Source: Aphidius gifuensis (lineage: Eukaryota; Arthropoda; Insecta; Hymenoptera; Braconidae). From it: a stretch of 64,000 nucleotides of DNA. The stretch covers positions 9,362,001-9,426,000 of the forward strand of contig NC_057789.1 of the NCBI RefSeq assembly GCF_014905175.1. The letters are read 5' to 3'. The notes beneath the pieces are model-generated. The model saw only the letters and a list, made by a program, of their open reading frames with translations. It did not search any database and had not been told where the DNA came from. The translations under genes and the position numbers were made by a program. Of this stretch, positions 11,238 to 22,470 are shown in pieces; the stretch's first letter is position 1; each line of letters opens with the position of its first letter.

Positions 11238-13190
11238 ATGTATTCAACAAATACCGCAGTAGGCAAAATGATTCTCATCAACATTGTACTGTTATTTTTG
11301 ATTGTGACTTCAAATAAATTAATATCTTGTACAGTATTAAATCCAATAAATTCAAAATATGGAGAAGTAAAGAATTATAAACTCTTCAATTTATCAACAA
11401 AAAGTGAAGTAATTGAATATAAAAATTTATTACCGGCGATCGCTTGTCTTGATGATTTCGTCACGTCTTACTTGACTCAACAAACAACGAGAATTACAGT
11501 TATTTTGAATGAACACATTGAAATGTCACATATTTACTTGAAAGAATTACAAAAAAGTCGTTCAACATATGTTTTCACTGAAAACTACAATGTTGATGAT
11601 AAAAAACATAAGACAACATTAAATATTTTTATTTTATTAAAAAACTATCAAGATCTTGATAATTTTAAAATAACAATTAATAAAATTGGTAGTGTTGGAT
11701 GCACATATACAGTGTTATTAATTGATCATTTTAAAAATAAAAAAATATTTATTGAAGAATCAACTATATTAACTCAATTATTATGGCTTAAAAAAATAGC
11801 AAATATTGTTATAATTGGTTTTGTTAAAGATCATTATCTAGCAATGAAGAGTAATGAATTTAAACCAAATATATTTCGTGAACCAATGGATCCAGTGATT
11901 GTTGGTAAATGTCATAATAAAAAATGGATAACAAACAGCACCTTATTTGGACCAATGAAAATGAATAATTGTTCTGTTAATGTTGGTTATTTGGATAATG
12001 AACCATATATACATGCTGTTGAAAAAAATAATAGCTATGAATATAATGGCGTTGATATATCAATAATACGAGCTATTGCAAAACATTTAAATTTTACAAT
12101 CAATTTATCAGAAATAGGAGGAAATAAAAATGTTCCAAAAGTACTAAGAGCTTTGGATGCATTGAACAGCAACAGATCATACGACTTTCTTATGGGTGGT
12201 CAAGTTCGGCATCTGATTGATGATATTGACTACACAGTTGCTTATCAAGTTGTAAAATTTGGTCTTCTCGTACCAGCTGTTCAATCTAAAGGTATATCAT
12301 TCGAAGCATTAGTCTCACCTTTGAGTAAATCAGTATGGTTTGCAACAATTTTTGTTTTGTTATTTGCAATAATTCTCAGATATACATTATTTGTTAAAAT
12401 ATCATTGTTAGAAATAATGGCTATTATTCTTGGCGTAGCGTGGAATAAACAACCAGTTGCATTTTCATACAGAATAATGTTTATGTCCTGGGTAATATTT
12501 GGTTTTTTACTAACACAATTTTATTTAGCATCATTGCCAGGAGATTTATTAGCTGATCCTGTTAATGATATTCATACAATAAATGATTTGTTAGATTCAG
12601 GCATACCAATTGGTGGTTCAAAAAGTCAACGAGATTATTTTCTTGACAATAAAACATTCAACGCTGCAGGTTCACCATCAAGAAAACTTATTCATCGAAT
12701 TTTCAAAAACTTAATTGTATATGAACGTGATGAGTATAACAAAAAACTGTACGAGTTAATTAGTGGTAAAAATTCAACAATGGCGTTCCTAGCATTAATG
12801 AATACTTCAATACAAAATTCAAACTTTGATTTTCGTGTTGTACATCTGTTACCAGAAGCTTTGACGAGTTTTCGACTTACTTTTCCAGTATGGGATGGTT
12901 TACCGTATCTTAATGATATTAACATTAGTTTACAAAGACTTATAAATACTGGTATTATTGCACATTTTTTCAAAACAATAATAAGAAATCGTTCCATTGA
13001 AAACGAAGAAGATTATATATACATCATTTTAGAAGATCTCATTCCAGGCTTTCTAATACTTGGCATTGGTTGCACTATTGGTATTATTTCGTTATTTTTT
13101 GAAATAATAATTTTTCGAATAAAACAAAGAGATAAAAAAAAGTGTTATACTTATGTATATGCACACAGATTTTGCGTTCATTTTAAATAA
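11238..13190 (+). CDS. Divergent ionotropic receptor, copy 4
   Basis: Complete intronless IR, 650 aa. The signal peptide is near residues 12-27, REPMDPVIVGKCHNKKW precedes S1 (from about 248), TM1 is about 366-388, then pore GVAWNKQPVAF, TM2 MSWVIFGFLLTQFYLASLPG, S2, and TM3 about 601-625. Bases 12265-12520, covering the end of S1, TM1, the pore and TM2, are identical to copy 1, whereas neighbouring segments of S1 and S2 are clearly divergent: the mark of gene conversion. The stop used by copy 1 after CYT is replaced by a tyrosine codon here, which adds a 12-residue tail (YVYAHRFCVHFK). Otherwise a normal family member. Confidence 0.93.
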   Translation: MYSTNTAVGKMILINIVLLFLIVTSNKLISCTVLNPINSKYGEVKNYKLFNLSTKSEVIEYKNLLPAIACLDDFVTSYLTQQTTRITVILNEHIEMSHIYLKELQKSRSTYVFTENYNVDDKKHKTTLNIFILLKNYQDLDNFKITINKIGSVGCTYTVLLIDHFKNKKIFIEESTILTQLLWLKKIANIVIIGFVKDHYLAMKSNEFKPNIFREPMDPVIVGKCHNKKWITNSTLFGPMKMNNCSVNVGYLDNEPYIHAVEKNNSYEYNGVDISIIRAIAKHLNFTINLSEIGGNKNVPKVLRALDALNSNRSYDFLMGGQVRHLIDDIDYTVAYQVVKFGLLVPAVQSKGISFEALVSPLSKSVWFATIFVLLFAIILRYTLFVKISLLEIMAIILGVAWNKQPVAFSYRIMFMSWVIFGFLLTQFYLASLPGDLLADPVNDIHTINDLLDSGIPIGGSKSQRDYFLDNKTFNAAGSPSRKLIHRIFKNLIVYERDEYNKKLYELISGKNSTMAFLALMNTSIQNSNFDFRVVHLLPEALTSFRLTFPVWDGLPYLNDINISLQRLINTGIIAHFFKTIIRNRSIENEEDYIYIILEDLIPGFLILGIGCTIGIISLFFEIIIFRIKQRDKKKCYTYVYAHRFCVHFK

Positions 13191-14210
13191 TTATATATTT
13201 TAAATTGTGTGTTTAACAGTTGCATTAACAATAATTATTTTAAAATTTTCACTATGCAAGCAAATTTGCGTTAATATATATTTATTGTAGATAAAATGCC
13301 GTTTTGTTGCTGATGACAATATTAATATCTACATTTATACGTTAAATTTATCACTATTTTATTTTCTTTTTTAATTAAGGGGAAAGAGTACCTTGGTCAA
13401 ATTTATACATTTAAATAGTTATTCATTAATGCACAATTATTCACATTTATTATGAATTTATTAATTTTAATTTATTAATGCAACAAAAAAGAAAAAAAGG
13501 TCACTTAGCAACAGATATATTTACTTAGATATATTACTTAGATATATTTTATATGTATACATCCAAACTTATGAATTTTTTTTTTAACTTAATTTTTTTT
13601 TTTTTTTTTTGATTTTTATAAATAAAAAACAAATGAAAAAAAAGTAAGAAAAAAAAAAATATATATATAATGAATTAATTTTTATAGATAAAAAACAAGC
13701 GAAAAAACGGGGGAGGGGGAATTAACGCAGTAAAATGAATAATTAAAAAAGTTTGTTTATTTGGAGCCCTAGCAACGGTCACTTTTATCCATTATAAACA
13801 AATAAAATACTTAAAGTGTCAAATATATATAAAATATATATAGAATATATGTATGGAAAATCTACGTCCAAATCCATACATATTCTATATATATTCCATA
13901 TATATTTTATACGAATTTTTTCCACTTGGGAGGTAAACAGCATTAAAAAAAAAATTAATTAGTTAAACAAAAACAAATGAAACATCATTATTATAATCAT
14001 TGAGAACTAATCAAATATCTCGAAGAGAGGTTTCGCTCTCTTTTGTATAGTAGGAGGAAAATAAAAAACTAAAAAATACAATTTTCGTATATGAAATTAA
14101 GTTTTTGTATTAATCCATCAATTTCAGGTCCAGTCTAAATATGAGATTGTAAACATATTTTATAACAAGAAAAAAATGTTTTGTTCTGTAAAATTTAAAT
14201 AGCATTTGAG
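13191..14210. other. Intergenic, AT-rich, low-complexity
   Basis: No gene seen. Contains homopolymer runs near 13580-13660, a small palindrome near 13815-13915 built on 'tatatatagaatatatgtatgga' read both ways, and near 14110-14210 a piece of the IR 3' flank ('tatgagattgtaaacatatttt'). This suggests an IR copy once lay here or that IR flanks were duplicated alone. Confidence 0.5.
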
Positions 14211-14370
14211 CTGTAACACGATGTTTCACATGTATAATTGATAACGTTGATTTTAAATAAAATACTAAATATATTGGATATTCATAAAAATATAAATTAT
14301 CTTCTTATCACCATTCAATCTGTGTTATTCGTTTTATATTTTTCTGCTAAATTGTATTAATATAACACTA
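14211..14370 (+). pseudogene. Left remnant of a fifth IR copy (upstream block)
   Basis: Matches the IR upstream block from 'tgtaacacgatgtttcaca' through 'tgttattcgttttatatttttctgctaaa' to 'tataacacta', then stops abruptly. The next bases expected from copy 3 (ctgtaacatgtccgat) are found at 29759, after the large insertion. The right part is annotated separately. Confidence 0.7.
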
Positions 14371-15860
14371 CACTCAGCAGTTGATAATCGGAAAAACAAT
14401 TATATTTTGGAATAGGAAATAGATGGTTCAATGACGCCTATATTTTACAACTACTCCAAAATAATTTAGAACAAAACAGTGCCCATAGAGGATCTAATTA
14501 ATTTATTTATTATTATACTTTATTCAGTAGAATATGTTATTCAATATTCATATTAAATCAAGCTAAATTTTATCTTTAAAATAAATCCAAACATGCGCTA
14601 AAATTAATTAACTGAATATTTTATAATTAATGGAAAGCACGGAATCTAAGGAATCGATCACGCCGGAATCTAATTAGAAAAATTAAGAAACTAAAGAATT
14701 AGTCCGCAAAACCGAAGTGCAACACAGCGACAAGGCCCTCCCTTAAAAAGAGGCCACACGCCAGAAAATAAGTCAGTCGAGTCCAGATGTAGTTTATTCA
14801 TCACAATCAAACAAGTTAATTGGAACTAATCGAGCTACTGATCCACAGTTACGATCGATTAGCACCCAATAATTTGCGTTCTGAATAATTCATTTAATTG
14901 ACTTAGTCAAAATCTCTGCACAAGTACGTAAGATTTCTAAGTTTCATTTTCATTTTTTATCAGTATAAAGTATAAAATCAATCTCATTTTTATTACATAT
15001 AAAGCTCCAGTATATTAAAAATCATTTTTCTCCAAGTAAACTTATCTCATTTTTAACATCAATCATACGTAAAACAATTCAACTTGAATCACGACATCAA
15101 TCTACCTGAAGTTCTAAGTATTACGAAGGAAGTCCTGGTCGCACAGTCAGAGTCCGCTTTCCACGTTTTGGTCAAATAAAATTCAATCCGATTGTAATAC
15201 ATTTTTTCTTCATACAAATGTAAGTAATTATCAAGATTATTATTCAAGTGCCGTAATTATAATTGTCAAAAATTATCAAGTACTTAATCTATTTTATTAA
15301 TGTAATTTCATCGCGAATTTTTGGAAAAGGTAGTCTTGGTCAAAAACGTAACTAAAATATAATCATATTGTACTCGCCAAGATTTATAATGTCTTTTGAA
15401 TATATTCCATATAATTTACAAATTAAAATCAAAGTTGTCTCTCGGTTTTTATTTAACGTTCAATCCATTATTCTTTATTTCTATCACCTCAAAATTATCC
15501 CTTGGTTTTAATCCCGCTTATTGTTACTTAATTGTGCAGGGCAAAAATAAAACTTAAAAATAAAAAGTAGGTAAATTGTAAAAATTATTATCGTTATTCC
15601 ACGTTAATTTCCCAATTCATTACAAATAATTCGCTTCTAGCAATAATCAATGTTGTTATTTACTTATTTAGCTATTTATTTATTTCTTTTTATCCAGGAC
15701 AAAAAGAACCATTAAGCTCAACTCTAAACAGGAGAAAATTTAAACAAATGGAATGAATAAATAAAAATAAAATAAACAATCTCCGACTCGGCCTAATATT
15801 TGTCATCATACTTATTCAATATGAATTAATATAAAAAAAAAAAATAATGGTAATAATTAC
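14371..15860. other. Unassigned sequence at the left end of the large insertion
   Basis: No ORF or known RNA recognised. Base composition is less AT-rich around 14640-14900 and 15100-15180 than the surroundings, and there are AATAAA-type signals near 15174, which would fit an old LTR or other retroelement fragment, but I could not define termini or a target duplication. Further 3' exons of the NYN/RRM gene would be expected here on the minus strand; none is evident. Confidence 0.3.
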
Positions 15861-18120
15861 CTCTGAACTATATTTTGAAAATGATGATGGTGTATTTCCA
15901 TGATCTGGATTTAATGATGGAATCTTACCAGTAGGATCCTCAGACACAATACCAATATCTTTCATTTGATTACTTTTATCATATTTAACCCACTCCACAG
16001 ATATCTTATTGTTGTGCATTTTTTTACCATCCAGACAACTTTTAGCTCTAAAAAAAATTTGTTGGTGATGACCAGTTGAAATGAGTGAATTAAATGATGA
16101 AATATTTATTTTACCTCTGTGCTGAGGTTTCACATTTGAATTTCATAATTGCGGTACTTCTTTTGACAGAAGTTACGAGAAATCCTCCACAATCAGAAAT
16201 CAATTCTTTTAAAAGAATTTTTACTTTACTGGCTGCTAAACGAGTCGGAAGATTTTTTACTAGTGGTTTATATTCTTTATCAGGCTAAAATTAATAACAC
16301 ATAATTTAAATCAACAAATTTTAATGATGATAGAAATATTTAATAAAATACCTGGGGCAGTGCTTTTGCTGGAAGTGTTCTCGTAAATTTTATAAAATCA
16401 TGGTGATCATCACTTTGAAAGATCTTTTGATGGTATACTTCTATGCAGCAATATAACGAATGGCTTTTTTCCATGTTCAAAATCACTAAGATGGGCAGTA
16501 AAATATTCATGACTTGTAATTAATATAAGAGTAGCTGAACTACCATGAGTGTCACAAAATAGGTGAACATATTCCTTTAATTTTTCATCTTTCAATGATG
16601 CTGGAACATGTTTCAAGTCGACCTATTTTAAAAGTAATTAAATATATCAAAAAAAACGAGTTTTTTTTGAAATTTATTTAAATTAAATTAATTGTTGATT
16701 ACCTGTGCCTCATTCAACTCATAAATAAATCGTTCTCTTTCTTCACAGACATTACCTACAGCTATGAATTGAACTTCTCTACAACTATTAAAAAATTGGT
16801 TCCTAATGCCTTGTGCAACAGCTGCTCCTGATACATTTTTTGGTAATCGACAATTTTCAAAATCCCAAATGACACCAATTGGAGGGAATGATGATGATTG
16901 TGGTTGTGTTGATTGTTCAGGAACCTAATATTAATAATATAAATAAATTAAGTCATCAAATTTTAATCATGATAGAAATATTTAATAACATACCTTGGCT
17001 GATGTTATTGTTGGAATTGGTTTGAAAAGCTCTTTAAAATTATGGTGTTCATTCGCAGACATTATAAGAGCAGCTGATGGTTTATCATTGTGTAACGATA
17101 TAATATGTAGATTCATTCTATATCTTAGATCACTCATATGAGTTGCAAAATTACCATCACTTGTTATTATTATAATTCTTGCTGAACTACCATGTATATA
17201 TGCGAACCGACGAATCGATTGCTTCAACTTCTCATCAGCAGCATTTTTATAAAATGCTGGCACATGTATCACGTCGACCTATCCCTGGTAGAAATAATCT
17301 CTCCGGATTTTCTCCGGATTTCTCCGGATTTTTCATGATTTCTCCGGATCTCTCCGGATTTCTCCGGATTTTTCCGGATTTCTCCGGACTTACTCCGGAT
17401 TTCTCCAGATTTTCTACGTAATTGAGACTTTCGGAGATATTTACGGAGTAATCTCCAGACTATTTCTATAATATCTCCGGATTTTTTCCGGAATTTTGAC
17501 TTAAAAAAAAAAACATAAAAAAATGGTAAAATTAATAGGAAAAAGTAGAAATAAGAGTTTACATACGAAAAATAAAAAAGGAATTTTTTCTGAAAAAATC
17601 CGGAGAAAATCCGGAGAAAACCCGAAAAAACTGCGGAATAATATCTCTGGAAGTCTCAGTTGCGTAGAAACTCCGGAGAAATCCGGAGACGATCCGGAGA
17701 AAGTCGGGAGAAAATCCTGAGAAAATCCGGAGAGATCCGTAGACATCCGTAGAAATCCGGAGATAATCCGGAGAAAATCCGGAGAAAATCCGGAGAGATT
17801 ATTTCTACCAGGGATTTTAAAAGTGATTAAATTTATCAAAAAAACAAGTTTTTTTTTAATTTATTTAAATTAAATTAATTGTTTATTACCATTTCATCAT
17901 TCAACAGTTGAATAGTTCGTTCATTTTCTTCAAAAATATCGCATACAACGATAAATTGGGTCTCTTTAAATCCATTCAAAAATACATTTCTAATATTTTG
18001 TATGAAAGTTGATGGTAATATGACAAGTGGAATTTGGCAATTTTCTATGTCCCAAAAAATAGCAGTTGGAGTTGATGATGATGATGATGATAGTGGTTTT
18101 ACCGTTAGTGGATCACCCAT
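15861..18120 (-). pseudogene. MARF1-like NYN/RRM gene, unit 2 (frameshifted)
   Basis: Exons by splice consensus: 18120-17890, 17278-16994, 16924-16703, 16622-16352, 16284-16115, 16047-15861. The first two encode a NYN ribonuclease-type domain like that of MARF1 (IFWDIENCQIP, then KNAADEKLKQSIRRFA and IITSDGNFATHMSDLR), with its acidic residues kept. The next two encode a second NYN domain (IWDFENCRLP, KDEKLKEYV) in which the last acidic site reads ITSHEYF. The last two encode an RRM (NNKISVEWVKYD). Exon 16622-16352 is 5 bp shorter than in unit 1, giving an immediate stop after DLSK, so the RRM is out of reach. The final donor at 15860 has no visible partner. A truncated NYN protein might still be made. 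Confidence 0.75.
17283..17813. mobile_element. ctccgg-array MITE in NYN intron, unit 2
   Basis: 531 bp with ends ccctggtagaaataatctct and its reverse complement, flanked by AT. Comparison with the empty homologous site at 18447-18455 (cctattttaaaag) shows insertion with an AT duplication. Both arms carry short tandem repeats of the tctccggattt type facing each other. The left end abuts the splice acceptor of the next exon on the minus strand, so element sequence replaces the polypyrimidine tract. Confidence 0.8.
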
Positions 18121-18170
18121 TAATTTAAATCAACAAATTTTAATGATGATTAAAATATTTAACAAAATAC

Positions 18171-19858
18171 CTGGGCCAGTGCTTTTGCTGGAAGTGTTCT
18201 CGTAAATTTTATAAAATCATGGTGATCATCAGCACACTTTGAAAGATCTTTTGATGGTATACTTCTATGCAGCAATATAACGAATGGCTTTTTTCCATGC
18301 TCAAAATCACTAAGATGAGCAGTAAAATATTCATGACTTGTAATTAATATAAGAGTAGCTGAACTACCATGAGTGTCACAAAATAGGTGAACATATTCCT
18401 TTAATTTTTCATCTTTCAATGATGCTGGAACATGTTTCAAGTCGACCTATTTTAAAAGTAATTAAATATATCAAAAAAACGAGTTTTTTTTGAAATTTAT
18501 TTAAATTAAATTAATTGTTGATTACCTGTGCCTCATTCAACTCATAAATAAATCGTTCTCTTTCTTCACAGACATTACCTACAGCTATGAATTCAACTTC
18601 TCTACAACCATTAAAAAATTGGTTCCTAATGCCTTGTGCAACAGCTGCTCTTGATACATTTTTTGGTAATCGACAATTTTCAAAATCCCAAATGACACCA
18701 ATTGGAGGAAATGATGATGATTAGGGTTGTGTTGATTGTTCAGGAACCTAAAATTAATAATATAATAAATTAAGTCATCAAATTTTAATCATGATAGAAA
18801 TATTTAATAACATACCTTGGCTGATGTTATTGTTGGAATTGGTTTGAAAAGCTCTTTAAAATTATGGTGTTCATTCGCAGACATTATAAGAGCAGCTGAT
18901 GGTTTATCACTGTGTAACGATATAATATGTAGATTCATTCTATATCTTAGATCACTCATATGAGTTGCAAAATTACCATCACTTGTTATTATTATAATTC
19001 TTGCTGAACTACCATGTATATATGCGAACCGACGAATCGATTGCTTCAACTTCTCATCAGCAGCATTTTTATAAAATGCTGGCACATGTATCACGTCGAC
19101 CTATCCCTGGTAGAAATAATCTCTCCGGATTTTCTCCGGATTTCTCCGGATTTTCTCCGGATTTCTCCGGATTTTTCATGATTTCTCCGGATCTCTCCGG
19201 ACTTACTCCAGATTTCTCCAGATTTTCTACGTAATTGAGACTTCCGGAGATATTTACGGAGTAATCTCCAGACTATTTCTGTAATATCTCCGGATTTTTT
19301 CCGGAATTTTGACTTAAAAAAAAAAACATAAAAAAATGGTAAAATTAATAGGAAAAAGTAGAAATAAGAGTTTACATACGAAAAATAAAAAAGGAATTTT
19401 TTCTGAAAAAATCCGGAGAAAATCCGGAGAAAACCCGAAAAAACTGCGGAATAATATCTCTGGAAGTCTCAATTGCGTAGAAACTCCGGAGAAAGTCGGG
19501 AGAAAATCCGGAGAAAATCCGGAGAGATTATTTCTACCAGGGATTTTAAAAGTGATCAAATATATCAAAAAAACAAGTTTTTTTTTAATTTATTTAAATT
19601 AAATTAATTGTTTATTACCATTTCATCATTCAACAGTTGAATAGTTCGTTCATTTTCTTTAAAAATATCGCATACAACGATAAATTGGGTCTCTTTAAAT
19701 CCATTCAAAAATACATTTCTAATATTTTGTATGAAAGTTGATGGTAATATGACAAGTGGAATTTGGCAATTTTCTATGTCCCAAAAAATAGCAGTTGGAG
19801 TTGATGATGATGATGATGATGATGATGATAGTGGTTTTACCGTTAGTGGATCATCCAT
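18171..19858 (-). pseudogene. MARF1-like NYN gene, unit 1 (nonsense-interrupted)
   Basis: Exons 19858-19619, 19100-18816, 18747-18526 and 18446-18171, the same organisation as unit 2 and nearly identical in sequence, but with no RRM exons. MARF1-family NYN domains are PIN-like endoribonucleases acting on RNA, known for silencing transcripts in the mammalian germ line. The first NYN domain is open. In the third exon TAA at 18721-18723 replaces the CAA of unit 2, so the second NYN domain is not translated. The unit ends in an intron that has no acceptor before the start of unit 2: the duplication junction lies immediately before the ATG of unit 2. A poly-Ser run (GAT repeat on the plus strand) follows the start. 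It could yield a single-NYN protein of about 180-190 aa. Confidence 0.75.
19105..19542. mobile_element. ctccgg-array MITE in NYN intron, unit 1
   Basis: 438 bp, same ends, same intron position and same AT duplication as the copy at 17283-17813. It differs mainly by loss of several tctccggattt repeats in both arms. The shared site shows that the element was present before the tandem duplication of the NYN gene. Confidence 0.8.
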
Positions 19859-20111
19859 AGTAAAGATCAGTTTTTATATTATATATATATAACTATTTAA
19901 AACATATAAATTTGAATGATATATTTTTATTTATTTAATTTAATTTCTTAGAGCCCAAAAACGTATGAATGGTGAATAATATATTGATGAATGTTTCTCG
20001 GATGCAGGCATGTAATGTTCTGTTAGTATATGAAAAAAATCATATTATATTTATCACTCATATGGTAATAGTGAACAGATAGACAGATTTCTATAGATGA
20101 TGTGTTAAACT

Positions 20112-20828
20112 TGTTCTGTAGGAACAATATATATATATAAAAAAAAATATATAAAATTCGTCCTCTGGCATGGGTAAGCGGAGATGCATTTATGATGCCT
20201 TCTTCGTTTACGCACGAAATATTTTAAAGGACAAACTTTCACAACTCATCGGCTACGGTAATCCTGGAATAAAGCCTTGACGGGGGTGCACATCGTAAAA
20301 CCGAGACCACCTCCTGAAGGCAAACCGAATTGAACTTACAGACATCCAGAAACAGAAATATGCGTCAAATTTATAAACGTGTTTGAGCGGAGTCATCTAT
20401 GCGAGGCTGGCCACCCCTCATGGATGACCTTCCGACTGCACAACTAATGCGTTAACAAAGTCCGCGTGTCCCTAAAGGAACATGCGAATGAAAACCAATT
20501 TCCTCATCGTCTTGTCCAATCACAGGACGTTCACTTTGATTTTCTGCAATGCATGCAACTTTCTCTAAGCTCTCTGTTCTTCCTCTCTCACCCCTTCAAA
20601 CTCTCAACTTAGAAAAATTAGAAAACAAGCACACAACATTTTTATACGCTGAACGCAACACATCTAGTTGATCACGACATAATATTCGCATACCTACGAC
20701 ATTCATAAACTACTGATTGTAATAAATAATAAAATAAACAAAAAGAATAATATTCCATAAATAAACCATCTTGAACTTCAATACGAAAACAGTGTTAATA
20801 AATCAATTATTTATTTCACACCCGGACA
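20112..20828. mobile_element. Solo LTR with 5-bp target duplication
   Basis: 717 bp starting TGTTCTGTAGGAAC and ending CACCCGGACA, bounded by AAACT at 20107-20111 and again at 20829-20833. The TG...CA ends, the 5-bp duplication, the higher GC than its surroundings and AATAAA signals near 20720-20740 are what a solo LTR should show. BEL/Pao is a plausible family from the TGTTC start; that is inference. No internal retroelement sequence adjoins it. Confidence 0.7.
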
Positions 20829-20829
20829 A

Positions 20830-22470
20830 AACTTATGGAAATAATATATAACTGTCGAAAATTGCGTACATAATATAATTATGCAGACAACATAACTAGG
20901 TTTTTTTTTTATTAACATGAAAAATTTAGACAATCTTATAATAGATATAAGGACTATTGCCACCGTCAAAACAGTCATTGAGTTATTTTAAAAAGATAAG
21001 TGAATTTTCAAAAGGAAAGTCCTTGAAACCTCCATTACATAGTTTTTCAAAAAAATCTATCAGAGGTTTTGGAGACATCAAGTTAAAAAGATAACAAAGA
21101 AGTCCTATAATATGGCCCTGATACATTTTATGGATTGTTATTCAATATAAGTATTAATCAATAGATATAAGGACTATTGCCACCGTCAAAACAGTCATTG
21201 GTTTATGTGGGCCTGTAAAAAATCAGTGCCCTCTTCTCGCAAGTAGGGAGAATTTTTTTCCTAAAAATATAAATTTGGCAATAAGCATAATGTAATTGAG
21301 TTTTAATGAATTGTAGATATGTTCAATATTTATTTTTTTTCGATTACGTAAAATTTTTTATATTATTGAAGTGTAAGAATTTTCAGTTGCTATTTCTTTT
21401 TCGTTATAGAGTATGTAGGAATTTCTATAGAAAAATCGAAATTATGAGTTCCTGAATTTAAATTATCGTATAAATTTTACGGCATTTTTATTCTAGCACG
21501 GAGAATTTTATTCGCGTAAACTATTATATCGCACAAAAGCAGTAGCGATTAATTGTGATACGTGCCCCACTCATATACAATTTATTTTTTATTCCTCGAA
21601 ATCCGAAATTATACTATTAAAACAAATAAAAATCAGATTGAAAAAAATTAAAAGAATAACTAATTGCAAATCATAGTTATTTTATCAATAATTCCATAAA
21701 TTGGAATGTACCAAGTAGCCGATACATTTGCATCGAACGCTTCTTCACACAAGAAAGATCAATCCTGTTTAAAAAAAAAATAAAAATAGTCAACATTCAC
21801 ATTCTGTAATAATGATCCTTAATTATTCAATATATACGAAAAAGTTCCATAAATCAATTAGTGAGATAACTTTTTAGGGAGAATTAAAGTTTCATCTCAT
21901 ATTCTGTGTGTTTAGTCAAAATCAGTGCCTTCTTTTCTGAAGTAGGGAGAGTTTTTTCACCAAAAATATAAATTTGGCAATAAATATTTTTTTCTTGCTT
22001 CTGAGTAAGAAAAGGTTGGCATGAATACTCAATTTACTAGGGAAAATACGTGAAATTTTTTTTCACAGCGTACTTCGGATACGGTGAATAAGAATGTCAG
22101 TTGATAATGGAAACAACAAGGTTTATTTACATTTTACGACTATCCGTCGAAGAAGAAAAAATTTAAATAAAAAAAAATTTTAATAATTATTTTTATGAAT
22201 ATTTTATTATTTTTATTATTCTATTTATTGTATATTTATAAAATTTCTGCTTTCACACATTCTCGCAATTAGCGAAATACACTATCACGAGTCAAAGTTC
22301 ATTATGCCGATCCTCGGCTATAACAGCTAGTGAGCCAGAGTGAGTGAATTATATATTTATTGATATTCTTACATTTTTTCAAAGCAGATTTTAAGCATAT
22401 GCAATCATTTTAAGCTTATGAAAATTGTGAGTACATATTTCCACCTAGCGGTCGAATCTTGAACAATAAA
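20830..22470. repeat. Short direct repeats outside the inverted arrays
   Basis: A 40-bp direct repeat (atagatataaggactattgc...) occurs at 20943-20982 and 21161-21200. A second pair (aaaatcagtgcc...aagtaggga...aatttggcaataa) occurs near 21229-21290 and 21915-21985. The 'gtgccttcttc' word also appears in the right end of the large insertion near 29715-29730 in reverse complement, so these may be subterminal repeats of one element. No coding sequence seen. Confidence 0.5.
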
